64,000 nucleotides of DNA from Isoetes taiwanensis. Taxonomy: Eukaryota > Streptophyta > Lycopodiopsida > Isoetales > Isoetaceae. Positions 20,502 to 31,392 of this stretch are shown here, piece after piece (the stretch's first letter is position 1; each line of letters opens with the position of its first letter). Below the pieces are notes generated by a model that was given only the letters and a program-made list of their open reading frames with translations, was not told the origin of the DNA and made no database searches. Made by a program: the position numbers and the translations under genes. The stretch lies in NCBI GenBank assembly GCA_021234155.1, contig JAJEKV010000014.1:5597563-5661562 (forward strand), given 5' to 3'.

Positions 20502-21234
20502 CACTACTACAGAATAGGCAGTTTGCGACGTCATTTGCGACGTCTTTGCGACGTAACGAGAACATCAAACGTCGCATGCACATGCTTTAATAACGTTTCT
20601 CGCTCGTCGCAAATGACGTCGCCGTGGATTCGTCGCAGCGCGACGTCACGTCGCATGTACAAAATACGTCCCAAATACGTCACGTCCCAAATACGTACAA
20701 AATATGTCCTTATGACAGACGTCGCTCACATGTTGCTAAGACGTACATATATGTGCGTCCAAAATGTTTTTTCGTGGACTTGAACCCCTAACCTTTAGCT
20801 AACAAAACTGAGGCTTTACCAACACCTCAATAACTTATATTTGTATTTATTTTGTATTTATTCTTAAAGTCGCAATGAGACGTTGCAGTTGCAACGTTTC
20901 ACGTTGTAATGACGTTGCACTTGCGACGCGTCACGTCGCAAATGCGACGTGGCACGTACAATATGCAACGTAACACGTTTCATATGCGACGTCACACATT
21001 GCACCTGCGACGTGACACGTCGCTTAACTTTTAACGGCCACATTGCCATGTCAGCTGCCACATAGGATACCTTTGCGACGTCTGACCAAACGTTTCAATA
21101 GCGACGTGGGACGTTGCACATGCGACGTCGTTTGAATTTTGCGCGACGTCTTTAGAACGCGCGCGAATTTTGCGACATGGACGTTTCAAATACGCCGCAA
21201 ACTGACGTCGCAAACAACCCATTCTCTAGTAGTG
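20502..21234. mobile_element. Non-autonomous CACTA (EnSpm) element
   Basis: Begins CACTACTACAGAA and ends with the inverse, TTCTCTAGTAGTG, so the CACTA terminus is present on both sides. The flanking three bases are CTG at 20499-20501 and CTG at 21235-21237, the 3-bp duplication typical of the family. Both subterminal zones are packed with TTTGCGACGT/ACGTCGCAAA motifs in both orientations, as expected for transposase-binding subterminal repeats. At 733 bp it has no room for a transposase and must be mobilised in trans. Confidence 0.93.
20772..20829 (-). other. tRNA-like/SINE-like segment inside the CACTA element
   Basis: The minus strand reads GAGGTGTTGGTAAAGCCTCA followed some 25 bases later by AGGGGTTCAAGTCC. 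GGTTCAAGTCC is one base from the polymerase III B-box and has the T-arm look of a tRNA. The upstream part resembles a degenerate A-box/D-arm. No full cloverleaf or acceptor stem was found, so it is a relic, not a tRNA gene. Confidence 0.45.
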
Positions 21235-21662
21235 CTGGCTATGGTGTCCATCTTTGATCGAGAAGCGATATGAAGGTCAGGTGTCATTGCTTGAATAAAG
21301 AACTCAAATAAACTGTTTGAATAAAGAACTCAATTCTGATCAATGCTTGCGCATGGATATGCCATAGCTAGCCACTATGTTCTGCCTAAATGCTGCTGAG
21401 TAATCCCTAGTTTTCAGGCCATTATATGATTCCTTCTATCAAGTTTGATTACGCTCATGATTACATAGACGTTTAGCACACAGCCACGGTTTTGATAACT
21501 AGAGCTTTCTAAACATATATAATCAAGAGTATAATTTTTTATTTCTGTTCGAATTCATGGAACTTTATTCTTATTATAATTATCATATTGCCTTGCAATT
21601 ATTTATTCATTTGAGCTTGCATGCCATTTATTTCTAATGCCTTGGTTGCTTACATGATGCAG

Positions 21663-21728
21663 GGTTGTGAAACTGTTTTTGTCTCACCAACAGCAAGGAC
21701 AATTGATCTTGCCACAGCCTGGGTAATG
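21663..21728 (+). other. Orphan exon-like segment
   Basis: Bounded by an acceptor (ATGATGCAG) and a donor (GTGAGAAG). The 66 bases are open in frame and read GCETVFVSPTARTIDLATAW plus two residues. The protein was not recognised. The 2.08-kb tandem duplication starts about 90 bp downstream and could have separated this exon from the rest of its gene. Confidence 0.35.
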
Positions 21729-22389
21729 GTGAGAAGATATTTTTGATGTTTAGAACATAAGTAAATTGATGTTTCCCTGTTAGATAATCCAGTATATATC
21801 TTATCTTAATATGTATATAGAAACTCATGGGGGTAGTTACAAAATGGCATATCGGATATAAATTTTTGATCTTGGCCCTTGGATAAAAAGTTGGTGAGGT
21901 GGCGTAGCTTAAGCCCTTGGATTTTGATGGGGGCATACATGAGTCATACATGGGGGCATACACCCCATCTGTGAACCGTTGGATCAAAGGGGAAGGCGAA
22001 ATCCTAGCCCTTGATTTTTATGGGGAAGGTGCAAGGAAGATGCCAAAAAGTGAATTTGGTGTAGCAGATCTTAACCATTGGATCAAAAGGTGAGCATAAA
22101 TCCTAGCCATTAACTCTTTAATATTAAATTAGTTTTTTTTTTTTAAAGGAGGTGAGGTGGCACCCTCATTAATAAAAAGAAGTAATGAGGTGGCAAAGCA
22201 TTTATTAGTGGACATTCTAGGAAGCTTCTTTTTGTTTAATCGCCTTCAAAAGCACGTAGCTTGCGGTAGAGGGGTCGGATGAAGGTGGGACTCACGCCGT
22301 TGGATTCCTCTCGTCGAGAGCTTTCCAATGAGTGGTGCTTTGACACTATTTTGTTGCAGTTGGAGCCAACATGATCGAACACTAAGAAT

Positions 22390-23250
22390 ATTTTCAAGGA
22401 ATCTATGGCAAGTTGAGGGAATCTTAGTATAATCTTTATAGGATCTTAGGGAGTCCAGAGGAATATCATGAGAATCTTAGAGAATCTATGATAATCTCAA
22501 GAGAACATCTTTGAGAATGTAAGGGAATCTAATGGAATCTTGATAAAATCTTTAAGAACCTAGAGGAAAATTGATGTAATCTTGGGGACTCTAGGGGAAT
22601 CTTCGTAGAATCTATTGGAACTAGAGGAATCTCAAGAGAATCTATAGGAATCTCAAGCGCTTCTTTGGGAATCTAGGGGAATCTTGATAAAATCTTTAAA
22701 AACCTAGAGGAATCTTAATGAAATCTTAGAGAATCTAGAAGAATCTAGGAGAATCTTGGTAGACTCTTGGAGAATCTAGAGGAATCTTGGGGTATTCTTT
22801 TAAAATCTAGGCGAATCTTTAGAGAATCTTAGGGAGTCTCAAATGAATCTTTGGGAATCTAGGAGAATCTAAAGGAATCTTCATAAAATCTTTAAGAATC
22901 TATGGGAATCTTAATGGAATCTCAGAGACTCTAGGAGAATCTTGATAGAATATTGGAGAATATAGAGGAATCTTGGGGTATTCTTTTGGAATCTAGGGAA
23001 ATCTTTAGAGAATCTTTGGGTGGGGAATCTCCATAGAATCTTAAGAATCTAGGGGAATCTTTATGGAGCATTAAGAATCTAAGAAAACCTTTGGGAATCT
23101 AGGAGAATCTAAGAGAATCTAAGAGAATCTCAAGAGAATCTTTGGGAATCTAGGGGAATCTTCCTAAAAGTTTTGAGAATCTTGATGGAATTTTAGAGAA
23201 TCTAAGAGAATATTCATAGAATCTAGGAGAATCTTCATAGGATCTTCGAG
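22390..23250 (+). repeat. GAATCT-rich quasi-periodic array, copy 1
   Basis: About 860 bp in which the word GAATCT (or AATCTT/AATCTA) recurs every 10-18 bases. The linkers vary (TAGGG, TTGATA, CTTTAA, AGAG). There is no fixed unit length and no long open frame. It ends near 'AGCTTTATGCAGTCCCTCATATTACAAACACTTG'-like sequence, whose reverse complement precedes the array at 40.05-40.9 kb. Confidence 0.85.
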
Positions 23251-23459
23251 CTTTATGCAGTCCCTCATATTACAAACACTTGTTTATATATATACAAGTT
23301 ACGCACCGTTGGGGCAGACGCAAAGGGGGGAAGGTGGGTGGCAAGGTTTCTTTTTGGGTTGCCCCTAGGGGGGCAAACCCTCGTTTATGTGGGTTTGTGG
23401 GTATATCCAGGTATATGCCAGCATATCCCTAGGATATGCTGGTGACTGCTCCAAACTGG

Positions 23460-23890
23460 CTACTGCCAGTAAACTCTCGGTCAGCCCTGTTGCTGTTACG
23501 AAGGAAGAAGATCGCAGGGGCAAGCCTCCTCCTCCTCCAGAAGGATCTCAACGAGACTTCCTTTATTCTGAGAATGCCTCATTAGGTGCCCAAAAACAGA
23601 AAAAGAGCATTCCGCCATATCCCCCAAGCTGCAGAACGGACTCTGGATGCGCCAGAAATTCTTGATGACTATTATTTTAATCTTCTGGATTGGAGCAGTA
23701 ACAATGTTGTGGCTGTTGCACTGGGAAACACTGTTTACCTCTGGAATGCTACAACCAGTTCCATCGAAGAGCTCATGCAGTGATGAGGTTGGTCCTGTGA
23801 CTAGTGTGGCCTGGGGCCCTGATGGAAAACATATTGCAGTTGGTTTAAATAACTCTGTTGTTCAGCTATGGGATTCTTTCTCTCTTCGGC
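23460..23890 (+). pseudogene. CDC20: CDC20 (APC/C activator) fragment, copy 1
   Basis: Frames here encode [20 protein letters not shown] followed by [20 protein letters not shown], then in another frame [20 protein letters not shown] and [11 protein letters not shown]. This is the entry to the WD40 propeller of plant CDC20, which recruits substrates to the anaphase-promoting complex in mitosis. At least two frameshifts separate the pieces (near 23600 and 23780). It stops abruptly at 23890, where the second duplication copy begins. The upstream part (KLSVSPVAVTKEEDRRGKPP) may be the CDC20 N-terminal region. A non-functional fragment. Confidence 0.85.
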
Positions 23891-25978
23891 ATATAGAAAC
23901 TCATGGGGGTAGTTACAAAATGGCATATCGGATATAAATTTTTGATCTTGGCCCTTGGATAAAAAGTTGGTGAGGTGGCGTAGCTTAAGCCCTTGGATTT
24001 TGATGGGGGCATACATGAGTCATACATGGGGGCATACACCCCATCTGTGAACCGTTGGATCAAAGGGGAAGGCGAAATCCTAGCCCTTGATTTTTATGGG
24101 GAAGGTGCAAGGAAGATGCCAAAAAGTGAATTTGGTGTAGCAGATCTTAACCATTGGATCAAAAGGTGAGCATAAATCCTAGCCATTAACTCTTTAATAT
24201 TAAATTAGTTTTTTTTTTTTAAAGGAGGTGAGGTGGCACCCTCATTAATAAAAAGAAGTAATGAGGTGGCAAAGCATTTATTAGTGGACATTCTAGGAAG
24301 CTTCTTTTTGTTTAATCGCCTTCAAAAGCACGTAGCTTGCGGTAGAGGGGTCGGATGAAGGTGGGACTCACGCCGTTGGATTCCTCTCGTCGAGAGCTTT
24401 CCAATGAGTGGTGCTTTGACACTATTTTGTTGCAGTTGGAGCCAACATGATCGAACACTAAGAATATTTTCAAGGAATCTATGGCAAGTTGAGGGAATCT
24501 TAGTATAATCTTTATAGGATCTTAGGGAGTCCAGAGGAATATCATGAGAATCTTAGAGAATCTATGATAATCTCAAGAGAACATCTTTGAGAATGTAAGG
24601 GAATCTAATGGAATCTTGATAAAATCTTTAAGAACCTAGAGGAAAATTGATGTAATCTTGGGGACTCTAGGGGAATCTTCGTAGAATCTATTGGAACTAG
24701 AGGAATCTCAAGAGAATCTATAGGAATCTCAAGCGCTTCTTTGGGAATCTAGGGGAATCTTGATAAAATCTTTAAAAACCTAGAGGAATCTTAATGAAAT
24801 CTTAGAGAATCTAGAAGAATCTAGGAGAATCTTGGTAGACTCTTGGAGAATCTAGAGGAATCTTGGGGTATTCTTTTAAAATCTAGGCGAATCTTTAGAG
24901 AATCTTAGGGAGTCTCAAATGAATCTTTGGGAATCTAGGAGAATCTAAAGGAATCTTCATAAAATCTTTAAGAATCTATGGGAATCTTAATGGAATCTCA
25001 AAGACTCTAGGAGAATCTTGATAGAATATTGGAGAATATAGAGGAATCTTGGGGTATTCTTTTGGAATCTAGGGAAATCTTTAGAGAATCTTTGGGTGGG
25101 GAATCTCCATAGAATCTTAAGAATCTAGGGGAATCTTTATGGAGCATTAAGAATCTAAGAAAACCTTTGGGAATCTAGGAGAATCTAAGAGAATCTAAGA
25201 GAATCTCAAGAGAATCTTTGGGAATCTAGGGGAATCTTCCTAAAAGTTTTGAGAATCTTGATGGAATTTTAGAGAATCTAAGAGAATATTCATAGAATCT
25301 AGGAGAATCTTCATAGGATCTTCGAGCTTTATGCAGTCCCTCATATTACAAACACTTGTTTATATATATACAAGTTACGCACCGTTGGGGCAGACGCAAA
25401 GGGGGGAAGGTGGGTGGCAAGGTTTCTTTTTGGGTTGCCCCTAGGGGGGCAAACCCTCGTTTATGTGGGTTTGTGGGTATATCCGGTATATGCCAAAGAT
25501 ATCCCTAGGATATCTTTGGTGATCGCTCCAAACCGGCCGCCGCCAAGAAACTCTCAGTCAGACCACATTCTTTATTACGAAGGAAGAAGATCGCAGGGGC
25601 AAGCCTCCTCCTCCTCCAGAAGGATCTCAACGAGACTTCCTTTATTCTGAGAATGCCTCATTAGGTGCCCAAAAACAGAAAAAGAGCATTCCGCCATATC
25701 CCCCAAGCTGCAGAACGGACTCTGGATGCGCCAGAAATTCTTGATGACTATTATTTTAATCTTCCGGATTGGAGCGAGAACAATGTTGTGGTGTTGTTGC
25801 CTTTGAAACACTTGTTTACCTCTCGAATGCTACAACCAGTTCCATCGAAGAGCTCATGCAATGATGAGGTTGGTCCTGTGGACTAGTGTGGCTGGGGCCC
25901 CGATGGAAAACATATTGCGCTTGGTTTAAATAACTCATGTTGTTCAGCTATGGGATTCTTTCTCTCTTGGTCGGTCGG
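23891..25978 (+). repeat. 2.08-kb tandem duplication, copy 2
   Basis: Same order of parts as copy 1. Up to about 25485 only a handful of differences are visible. After that, differences are frequent, including a changed palindrome at 25493-25519 and several substitutions and indels in the CDC20 part. CDC20 similarity continues downstream beyond the duplicated unit. Confidence 0.9.
24466..25326 (+). repeat. GAATCT-rich quasi-periodic array, copy 2
   Basis: Nearly identical to the array at 22390-23250, offset 2,076 bp. One visible difference is CAGAGACTC in copy 1 versus CAAAGACTC in copy 2. Confidence 0.85.
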
Positions 25979-26822
25979 TACTCTTTGGTTTAGTCTCAGA
26001 GTGTTATTTCTCCATGGTTTCTTAACCTGATTTGTTTAATGGTCAATGCAGGTTCGATCCCTTAAAGCCCATTCTGCTAGAGTAGGTAGCCTTGCATGGA
26101 ATGGTTCGAAAATATTCATGAGATGTTATATACTCTTGCAGTGAGAATTAGGGAGCATGTCACAAGCAGATTTGTAGCCCATGAACAGGGAAGTTTGTGG
26201 GTTGAAATGGTCACCTTACGACAGCGGCTGGCTAGTGGTGAGAATGATAATCTGTTGCATATTTGGGATGCAAATGCCTGCCGTGTGTCGGAGGTCCAAG
26301 CCCTTACCTACATCGCCTTTGACGATCACCGAGCAGCGAAGAAAGGCCTTGGCTTGGTGTCCATTCCAGAGTAACTTGCTGGCATCTGGTGGAGGCACTG
26401 CAGACAGATGCATTAAGTTTTGGAATACTCATACAGGTGCATGCATCCAGAGTGTTGATACCAACTCACAGGTCTGTGCCTTATCTTGAGCTCCCATGGT
26501 TATAGCCAGAATTAGTTGATTTTGTGGAAGTATCCTTCTATAGTAAAGATGGCAGAGCTGGCAGGGCATACCTCAAGAGTGCTTCATATGGCACAGATAG
26601 AAAACCTCCCTTTTTTCTTTTATATTGTTGTTCATAGTGGAAATTGATTAGTTATGCTTAAAAGTTTTCTGTGTGTATGTTGCCTGCAGAGTCCTGATGG
26701 TTATACCGTTGCTTCTGCTGCTGGAGATGAAACACTTAGGTTCTGGCAAGTGTTTGGATGTCCAGAGACCAATGCCAAGGTTCCAGTTAGGGGCAAAAGC
26801 ACTCAATCTGCGAAATTAGGGG
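25530..26822 (+). pseudogene. CDC20: CDC20 pseudogene, copy 2 (longer, with introns)
   Basis: Carries the same [18 protein letters not shown] entry as copy 1, then degenerates (a [12 protein letters not shown] frameshift). It continues after an intron (acceptor CAATGCAG at about 26050) with VRSLKAHSARVGSLAWN, a decayed blade, then EVCGLKWSPYDSG, ALAWCPFQSNLLASGGGTAD, RCIKFWNTHTGACIQSVDTN and SQVCAL. After an in-frame stop come [15 protein letters not shown] and an intron. The last blade (acceptor CCTGCAG at about 26690) reads [20 protein letters not shown]. Blade order and introns match a plant CDC20 gene, so it is a DNA-level copy. Several frameshifts and a stop disable it. The missing N-terminus would carry the C-box. 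Confidence 0.88.
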
Positions 26823-27182
26823 TATGTCATACCTTAGCACTAATCTGATTTTTTTTCTTCTAGTGATTAAGTGATGCATTTGCTTGTAATGACCACAATT
26901 CAGTGAATCTCCTCTTAGTTCTTGTGATATAATCATTTACCCTAAATTCCAGGGTTTCGTACATGATGCAGTCTCAGAAGTAATTTGGACAACTCTAGAT
27001 CTCTTCATTTGATTAATTAGTAAGATGAGTTGCTAATTGTGAGAGATCTTTATTGTTAAACTAGAAAGCCGAGCTTGCAAGTTCTAAGCATGAATTTATG
27101 CAAGAGCTTTCCCTTTGTTACAGAGAACTAGTCTCTGGATGTCTCCTCGCTCTGGTCATAAATACTCTTTCCTATTTTGATA
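26823..27182. other. No gene recognised
   Basis: AT-rich sequence between the CDC20 remnant and the VPS24 exon, possibly intron or 3' flank of either. Confidence 0.3.
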
Positions 27183-27271
27183 TTCAGATATACAACGTGA
27201 GGAAAAGAATGTGCAAAAAGCTATAAAAGAAGCAGTCAAACGAAATGATCCAGCATCAGCAAAGGCGTGAT
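27183..27271 (+). pseudogene. VPS24: VPS24/CHMP3 (ESCRT-III) exon fragment
   Basis: The frame following GATATTCAGATA reads QREEKNVQKAIKEAVKRNDP then ASAKA and a stop. This matches the start of the helical hairpin of ESCRT-III proteins of the VPS24/CHMP3 type. In the intact family, this sequence continues with LAKEIVRSR-like residues, which are missing here. Only one short exon is seen. It lies between CDC20 and P4-ATPase fragments in the same orientation. Confidence 0.7.
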
Positions 27272-27439
27272 GCTCTATTGCTTCATCTCTATACCCATCT
27301 TCTCACATATAGTCTGATGCTACTTTTTCCCTCAAGAGTTGCTGGGCTATTGACACTTAGAACAGTACAGGTCCCTATCAAAATTGGCTGTAATACAAGT
27401 TATGAAAATTTGGATAGGCTATTGCAAAGGAGATTGTAA

Positions 27440-27790
27440 GCTCAAGAACTAAACATCACAAAAAAACTTCAACTACAAAATACACATGATACACATTTTT
27501 ACCATGGCCGCTCTTTGAGCAATATCGCAGAGCGGCATATTGGTATTTCACTGCTACGACAACTATTTCATTAACGCCAATCAGCCCATATAGGCCAATT
27601 ACTATTATATTGCCATTTATTTTTGTAATTGGCTTGGGAATGGCACGGGAGCTATGGGAAGACTTGTGTCGTGCCCAAGGTGATAAAAAGATAAACGTGA
27701 GATCACTTGTAATTTGTTCTGGAGGTAAATGTGAGGAAAAGTTATGGAAGGATGTCCGTGTAGGAGACACAGTGCACGAGGGGTTGCCCT
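27440..27790 (+). pseudogene. P4-ATPase (ALA-type phospholipid flippase) fragment
   Basis: One frame reads TTKY.YTFLPWPLFEQYRRA, then a hydrophobic stretch with TISLTPISPY, TIILPFIFVIGLGMARELWE, and D..R..GDKKINVR ending in LWKDVRVGDTV. These are the landmarks of the N-terminal region of plant flippases: the 'FLPK.LFEQFRR' entry, the first two membrane helices, the 'KE..ED..R...D..VN.R' segment and the 'W..(I/V)RVGDIV' of the actuator domain. A TGA codon interrupts the frame near 27488. The rest of the pump, including the DKTGT phosphorylation site, is absent. A dead fragment. Confidence 0.82.
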
Positions 27791-30600
27791 TCAATGACCC
27801 CAGAGTGTGCTTTCATTGTTTCTTAGAAAGTGGGTTTGTTCAGGTGCTTGGGTTGCTTGTTCTATGTTATATAACTTAATAGATAATTTGCATTGGTTGT
27901 ATGGTGCTGTGAAAAAGCATAGTGTGTGCATGACATTTTTAAGCACAGATGCTTAGGAAGCAGTTGGCTGATTTGGAGTTCAAACTATATGAGAGAGGCA
28001 AATTGGCAAGAAGTAACGGTGGGGGAAGACGATAAGGAATGCATTTCGGGGAAGAAGTTCAAGTATCTAATAGCAATAAGATTGATAGATATGTTTATGC
28101 TGTTGTTTTTTTAGCATGCATGATGACTAGCAGGCATAAATGAGGAGTGAGCCTTGTCATCGTGAACTAAAGCTCTATTGGTTCTCCTTGTTAGTTTGGG
28201 ATTGCATTAATTATTACAACAGCGTACATGGCATCATGTAGTGGTAGCAAGCGTGGGACAGACGGGGATTTTATTGACATGTCTAACCCGAAGACACCAA
28301 AGATGCTTCAGAAGCCAACCTGTTTGTTTTCTGTTCTACATAAACATGCGTTGACTTATTACCTTCCATATCCATGCTGAATGTATAATATTCACAATCC
28401 TTTCTCAAGTCCACTACAGACCTAGCATTTTTCATGTGGTAGAGTGTATTGCCATAATGCATAACATGCCATCATTTCGAGCAGAGAGGTTAAAATCAGT
28501 AGCCATGTACTCGATCTAGTAACTTGGCAAATAGGATATCTACATCTCACAATCAGCATTGCTACTCCTCAAGTTGTTGTGAAGTGTATCAATATTTTCT
28601 GCCACATGTACTGCCCAAACAAACCAGACAAATAAAATACTTTAAAGGACATCTGAAAAAGTAATGCAAATCAAACCAACAATTTAGCAACTATAGATCA
28701 AATCATGTTCAGCATTGATGGGCTTTTCGTTAGGCATGAAAATGTCGGAAGTGTGTTAAAAGTGGTTTGAAGTTGATTATGTGAGGACAATATTATCTTC
28801 TTGAATTATTCTAAACTAAACATAGATTATATCTTAAAAAATAAGATGGATCCCAGTGTGAAATGGAAAAATAAAAGTTGTCATATTTTCGATAATACTG
28901 TGTGTGAAAGATGACTCATATATGCATATAAAGCTTATGCTTAACGAAATTGAACATAGATGTGAGAAGTCAACACGAGTTGCACAATACAAACCTTTTG
29001 ATGTTTAGATATAGATAACAATACTGCAATATAAGCATAAGGTAGAAAAATAGAACTTTTAAAATAGGTAATATTTTTCATTTGCTAGCAAATCATGTCC
29101 TTAAACATCAACATGTAACATTTTTGAAATAAAACAATCATATGCTTTGTGAAAAATAAATGTTGTGATAGCACTCCATGATATTGATGCAGAAGCACTT
29201 ATCCTCCATAGAAAGCTTGTGAGAACAGCTGCTTGAAATCACCAATTCACAATGTATAGCACGAAAAATGTTTCTTCCAATAATTCGAACTACAAAATCA
29301 TTGGCAGAGATTTCTGGCTCTAAGAGGCCAATATAGATAGATAGATATATGTTATGTTTGCAAATTCTCCAATTGTTTGGAGCACTTTAGAATGCTTTGG
29401 GCAATAATTGGATTAACTTCAATGCTTTGGCATCTCTAATTTCCTTAATGCTCATCTTTGTTCTGGATTATGCTTAAATACTCCAACTGTGTGATTAAGA
29501 AGCCATGTTAAGCCCAGCATTGCCATTACTCTTTTGGTAGCTACCTACTCCTCAAAGACCTCCCGTAAATAAGCTCTTAACAAAATGCAAAAATCAACAT
29601 TTGCTGAGAAAGCTAAGTATTTGTTAGTTACAACCCCGAATATGAGTAATCTTTTTGTGTCTAATAATCTTCCCACCGAGGCAGTTTACATAATACCTTA
29701 CGTTAACTAATTGGCTTTCTTTTTGTAAACAGAATTTCTAAAGACCATATTTCTCCTCCATGTCCATTCCAAATAGTTCTCCAGCATGTTATAATTTTGT
29801 TGTATTCCATGGTTTGCTGAATAACTTAAACAGATGCTGGGAGGATGCTTTAAGGTCCATGTATGACTGGCTGAATCATGCAGCTGGCCGTTACAGGCCT
29901 TTGATTCGTGTCTCTGGGAAATCACATAAACATGTTACAGGCCTTTGATCCGTGCTCTCTACGAAATCACATAAACATGATGTGACAAAAGGAGCTCAGA
30001 TCCACAAGGATAGTACACTTTATATTTCCAGATATATATAGTGGAACAACCTGGACTATAATTATTCTGCAGGACGGTCTCTCCTTTTGGCAGGGCTTGG
30101 CAGATTATTTCTAGGATGCGGAGCCACTGGAAGTGTAGATTAGCTTTAGACGACAAGCTATATAGCTTTAAAAAGAAAGGTACTTTGTCTATGTCAATTT
30201 TATTGCCTCCTCCTTTGGATGCCAACACTCTGCAGTATATAAAAGATAGAAGATGACATGGTTACTTGAGCTTGATGTCTGAGATGGAAAAATATGATGT
30301 AAAAACCCTTCTTGCAGCTCGTTGACATGATCTTAACATTTTTGTTACTTTGAGCTACCATGGATTTCAGATTGGAGGCATCTGTTTTGTAAAGAAGTTT
30401 TGGAACTTTTATGATAACTGTTGAGATATGCATTATATGCTTTTGTAGATGCAAATTTAAAGGTTTTTTCGTTCATAGAATGGCTTTTGCATGGTTTTTA
30501 TAAGATGCCATAGTTCTTGTTCTGGTTTTAATGAAGGACATGGAAGCTGTCATGACTACTTTACATTTTCACAAACAATACCTTGATGCTCTGGAATAAC
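27791..30600. other. No firm gene; scattered exon-like pieces
   Basis: Mostly AT-rich sequence with short frames. Two stretches look exon-like but are not identified: 27945-28035 (MLRKQLADLEFKLYERGKLA) and 29845-29935 (RSMYDWLNHAAGRYRPLIR). A third is 30605-30700 (GTAVVSVSEVGSPESVVADF after an AACAG acceptor). They may belong to further gene fragments of the kind seen on both sides. Confidence 0.35.
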
Positions 30601-30885
30601 AGGTTTTAAGAAATCTGAAGAAGGAACTGCTGTTGTGTCAGTTTCTGAGGTGGGAAGTCCAGAATCTGTGGTAGCTGACTTTGCCTATATAAAGACTTGA
30701 TGCTCATGGAAGGAACACAAACTTATGGACAATACTTGGGCATAATATTTTAAGCATTCTCTTTGTTGTTATGCTTCGTGCTTCTCAATGTTTTTGTGGG
30801 CAAGGTCTCCGTAGTTTATAATTTCCTGTATTTTATAAGATCCCTGATTCTTTCTTAGGTCTTTTATCTGGAGAAATAGATGTAA

Positions 30886-31145
30886 TTGGACCAGGAGCTT
30901 TTAAACGAGTGGCTGGAATTTTCTGACATGGAAGACGTATTTGCAATAGGTTATTGTGCTGGCTATTTGAAGAGCACTGGGAAAAATATGCTGCCAGCAT
31001 TAGCCCAGGTAATTTTTAACTTTGGTCGATGTGATTATTTACTGTGTGGTGGTATAATAGAGATTATGCACAGGTTGTAGAGAGGGAGGGAAATTTTCTT
31101 GCAAAATTTTTAAACCAGCAAGCCAAAGCTGGTTTTGGGCACGCA
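30886..31145 (+). pseudogene. NDA: Internal alternative NAD(P)H dehydrogenase (NDA) fragment, C-terminal exons
   Basis: Exon 30886-31008 encodes DVFAIGYCAGYLKSTGK..LPALAQ and ends at a CAG/GTAATT donor. After a 63-bp intron-like gap the next exon (acceptor GCACAG) reads VVEREGNFLAKFLNQQAKAG. This corresponds to the second FAD-binding block and the 'LPALAQVAEREGKYL' region of mitochondrial type II NAD(P)H dehydrogenases. The conserved GD of the FAD-binding motif is GY here, which should harm flavin binding. It lies upstream of the exons that should precede it (31393-31870). It is therefore part of a rearranged or separate copy. Confidence 0.8.
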
Positions 31146-31392
31146 GGAGCTGCATTCAGAATAATAGTAGATAAGGGAGCACCTTTTGGGCCTGGATGCT
31201 CTGGAATCCAGATCGGTTGTGGAGCCTGTTGAGGTGATCCAGCCAGCTTGCGGGTTCACGTTATTTTCCAGGAAGATGTATCAGCATAAACCCACATCAG
31301 CGAGAGGTGCTTTGTTCATTGCTTCCACATGCATTTCCATTTGTAAATGTGTTATTTCAAATATGCCTAACGTCTGTAAATGTTGTGCATTA

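Larger units (their letters stand above)
21815..23890 (+). repeat. 2,076-bp tandem duplication, copy 1
   Basis: Begins ATATAGAAACTCATGG and contains, in order: a 'TTGGATCAAAGG...' segment, a GAATCT-rich array, a short palindrome-rich stretch, and the 5' part of CDC20. It is followed immediately by copy 2, which begins with the same bases at 23891. The non-coding 1.6 kb is almost identical between copies, while the CDC20 part is clearly diverged. Confidence 0.9.

Noticed and set aside
20772-20829. Functional tRNA gene
   Set aside because: Only B-box/T-arm and a weak A-box are visible; no acceptor stem or anticodon arm could be folded.
23801-24063. Minus-strand ORFs repeated at 21634-21987
   Set aside because: They are frames through the duplicated non-coding repeat; identical in both copies because the DNA is duplicated, with no protein similarity.
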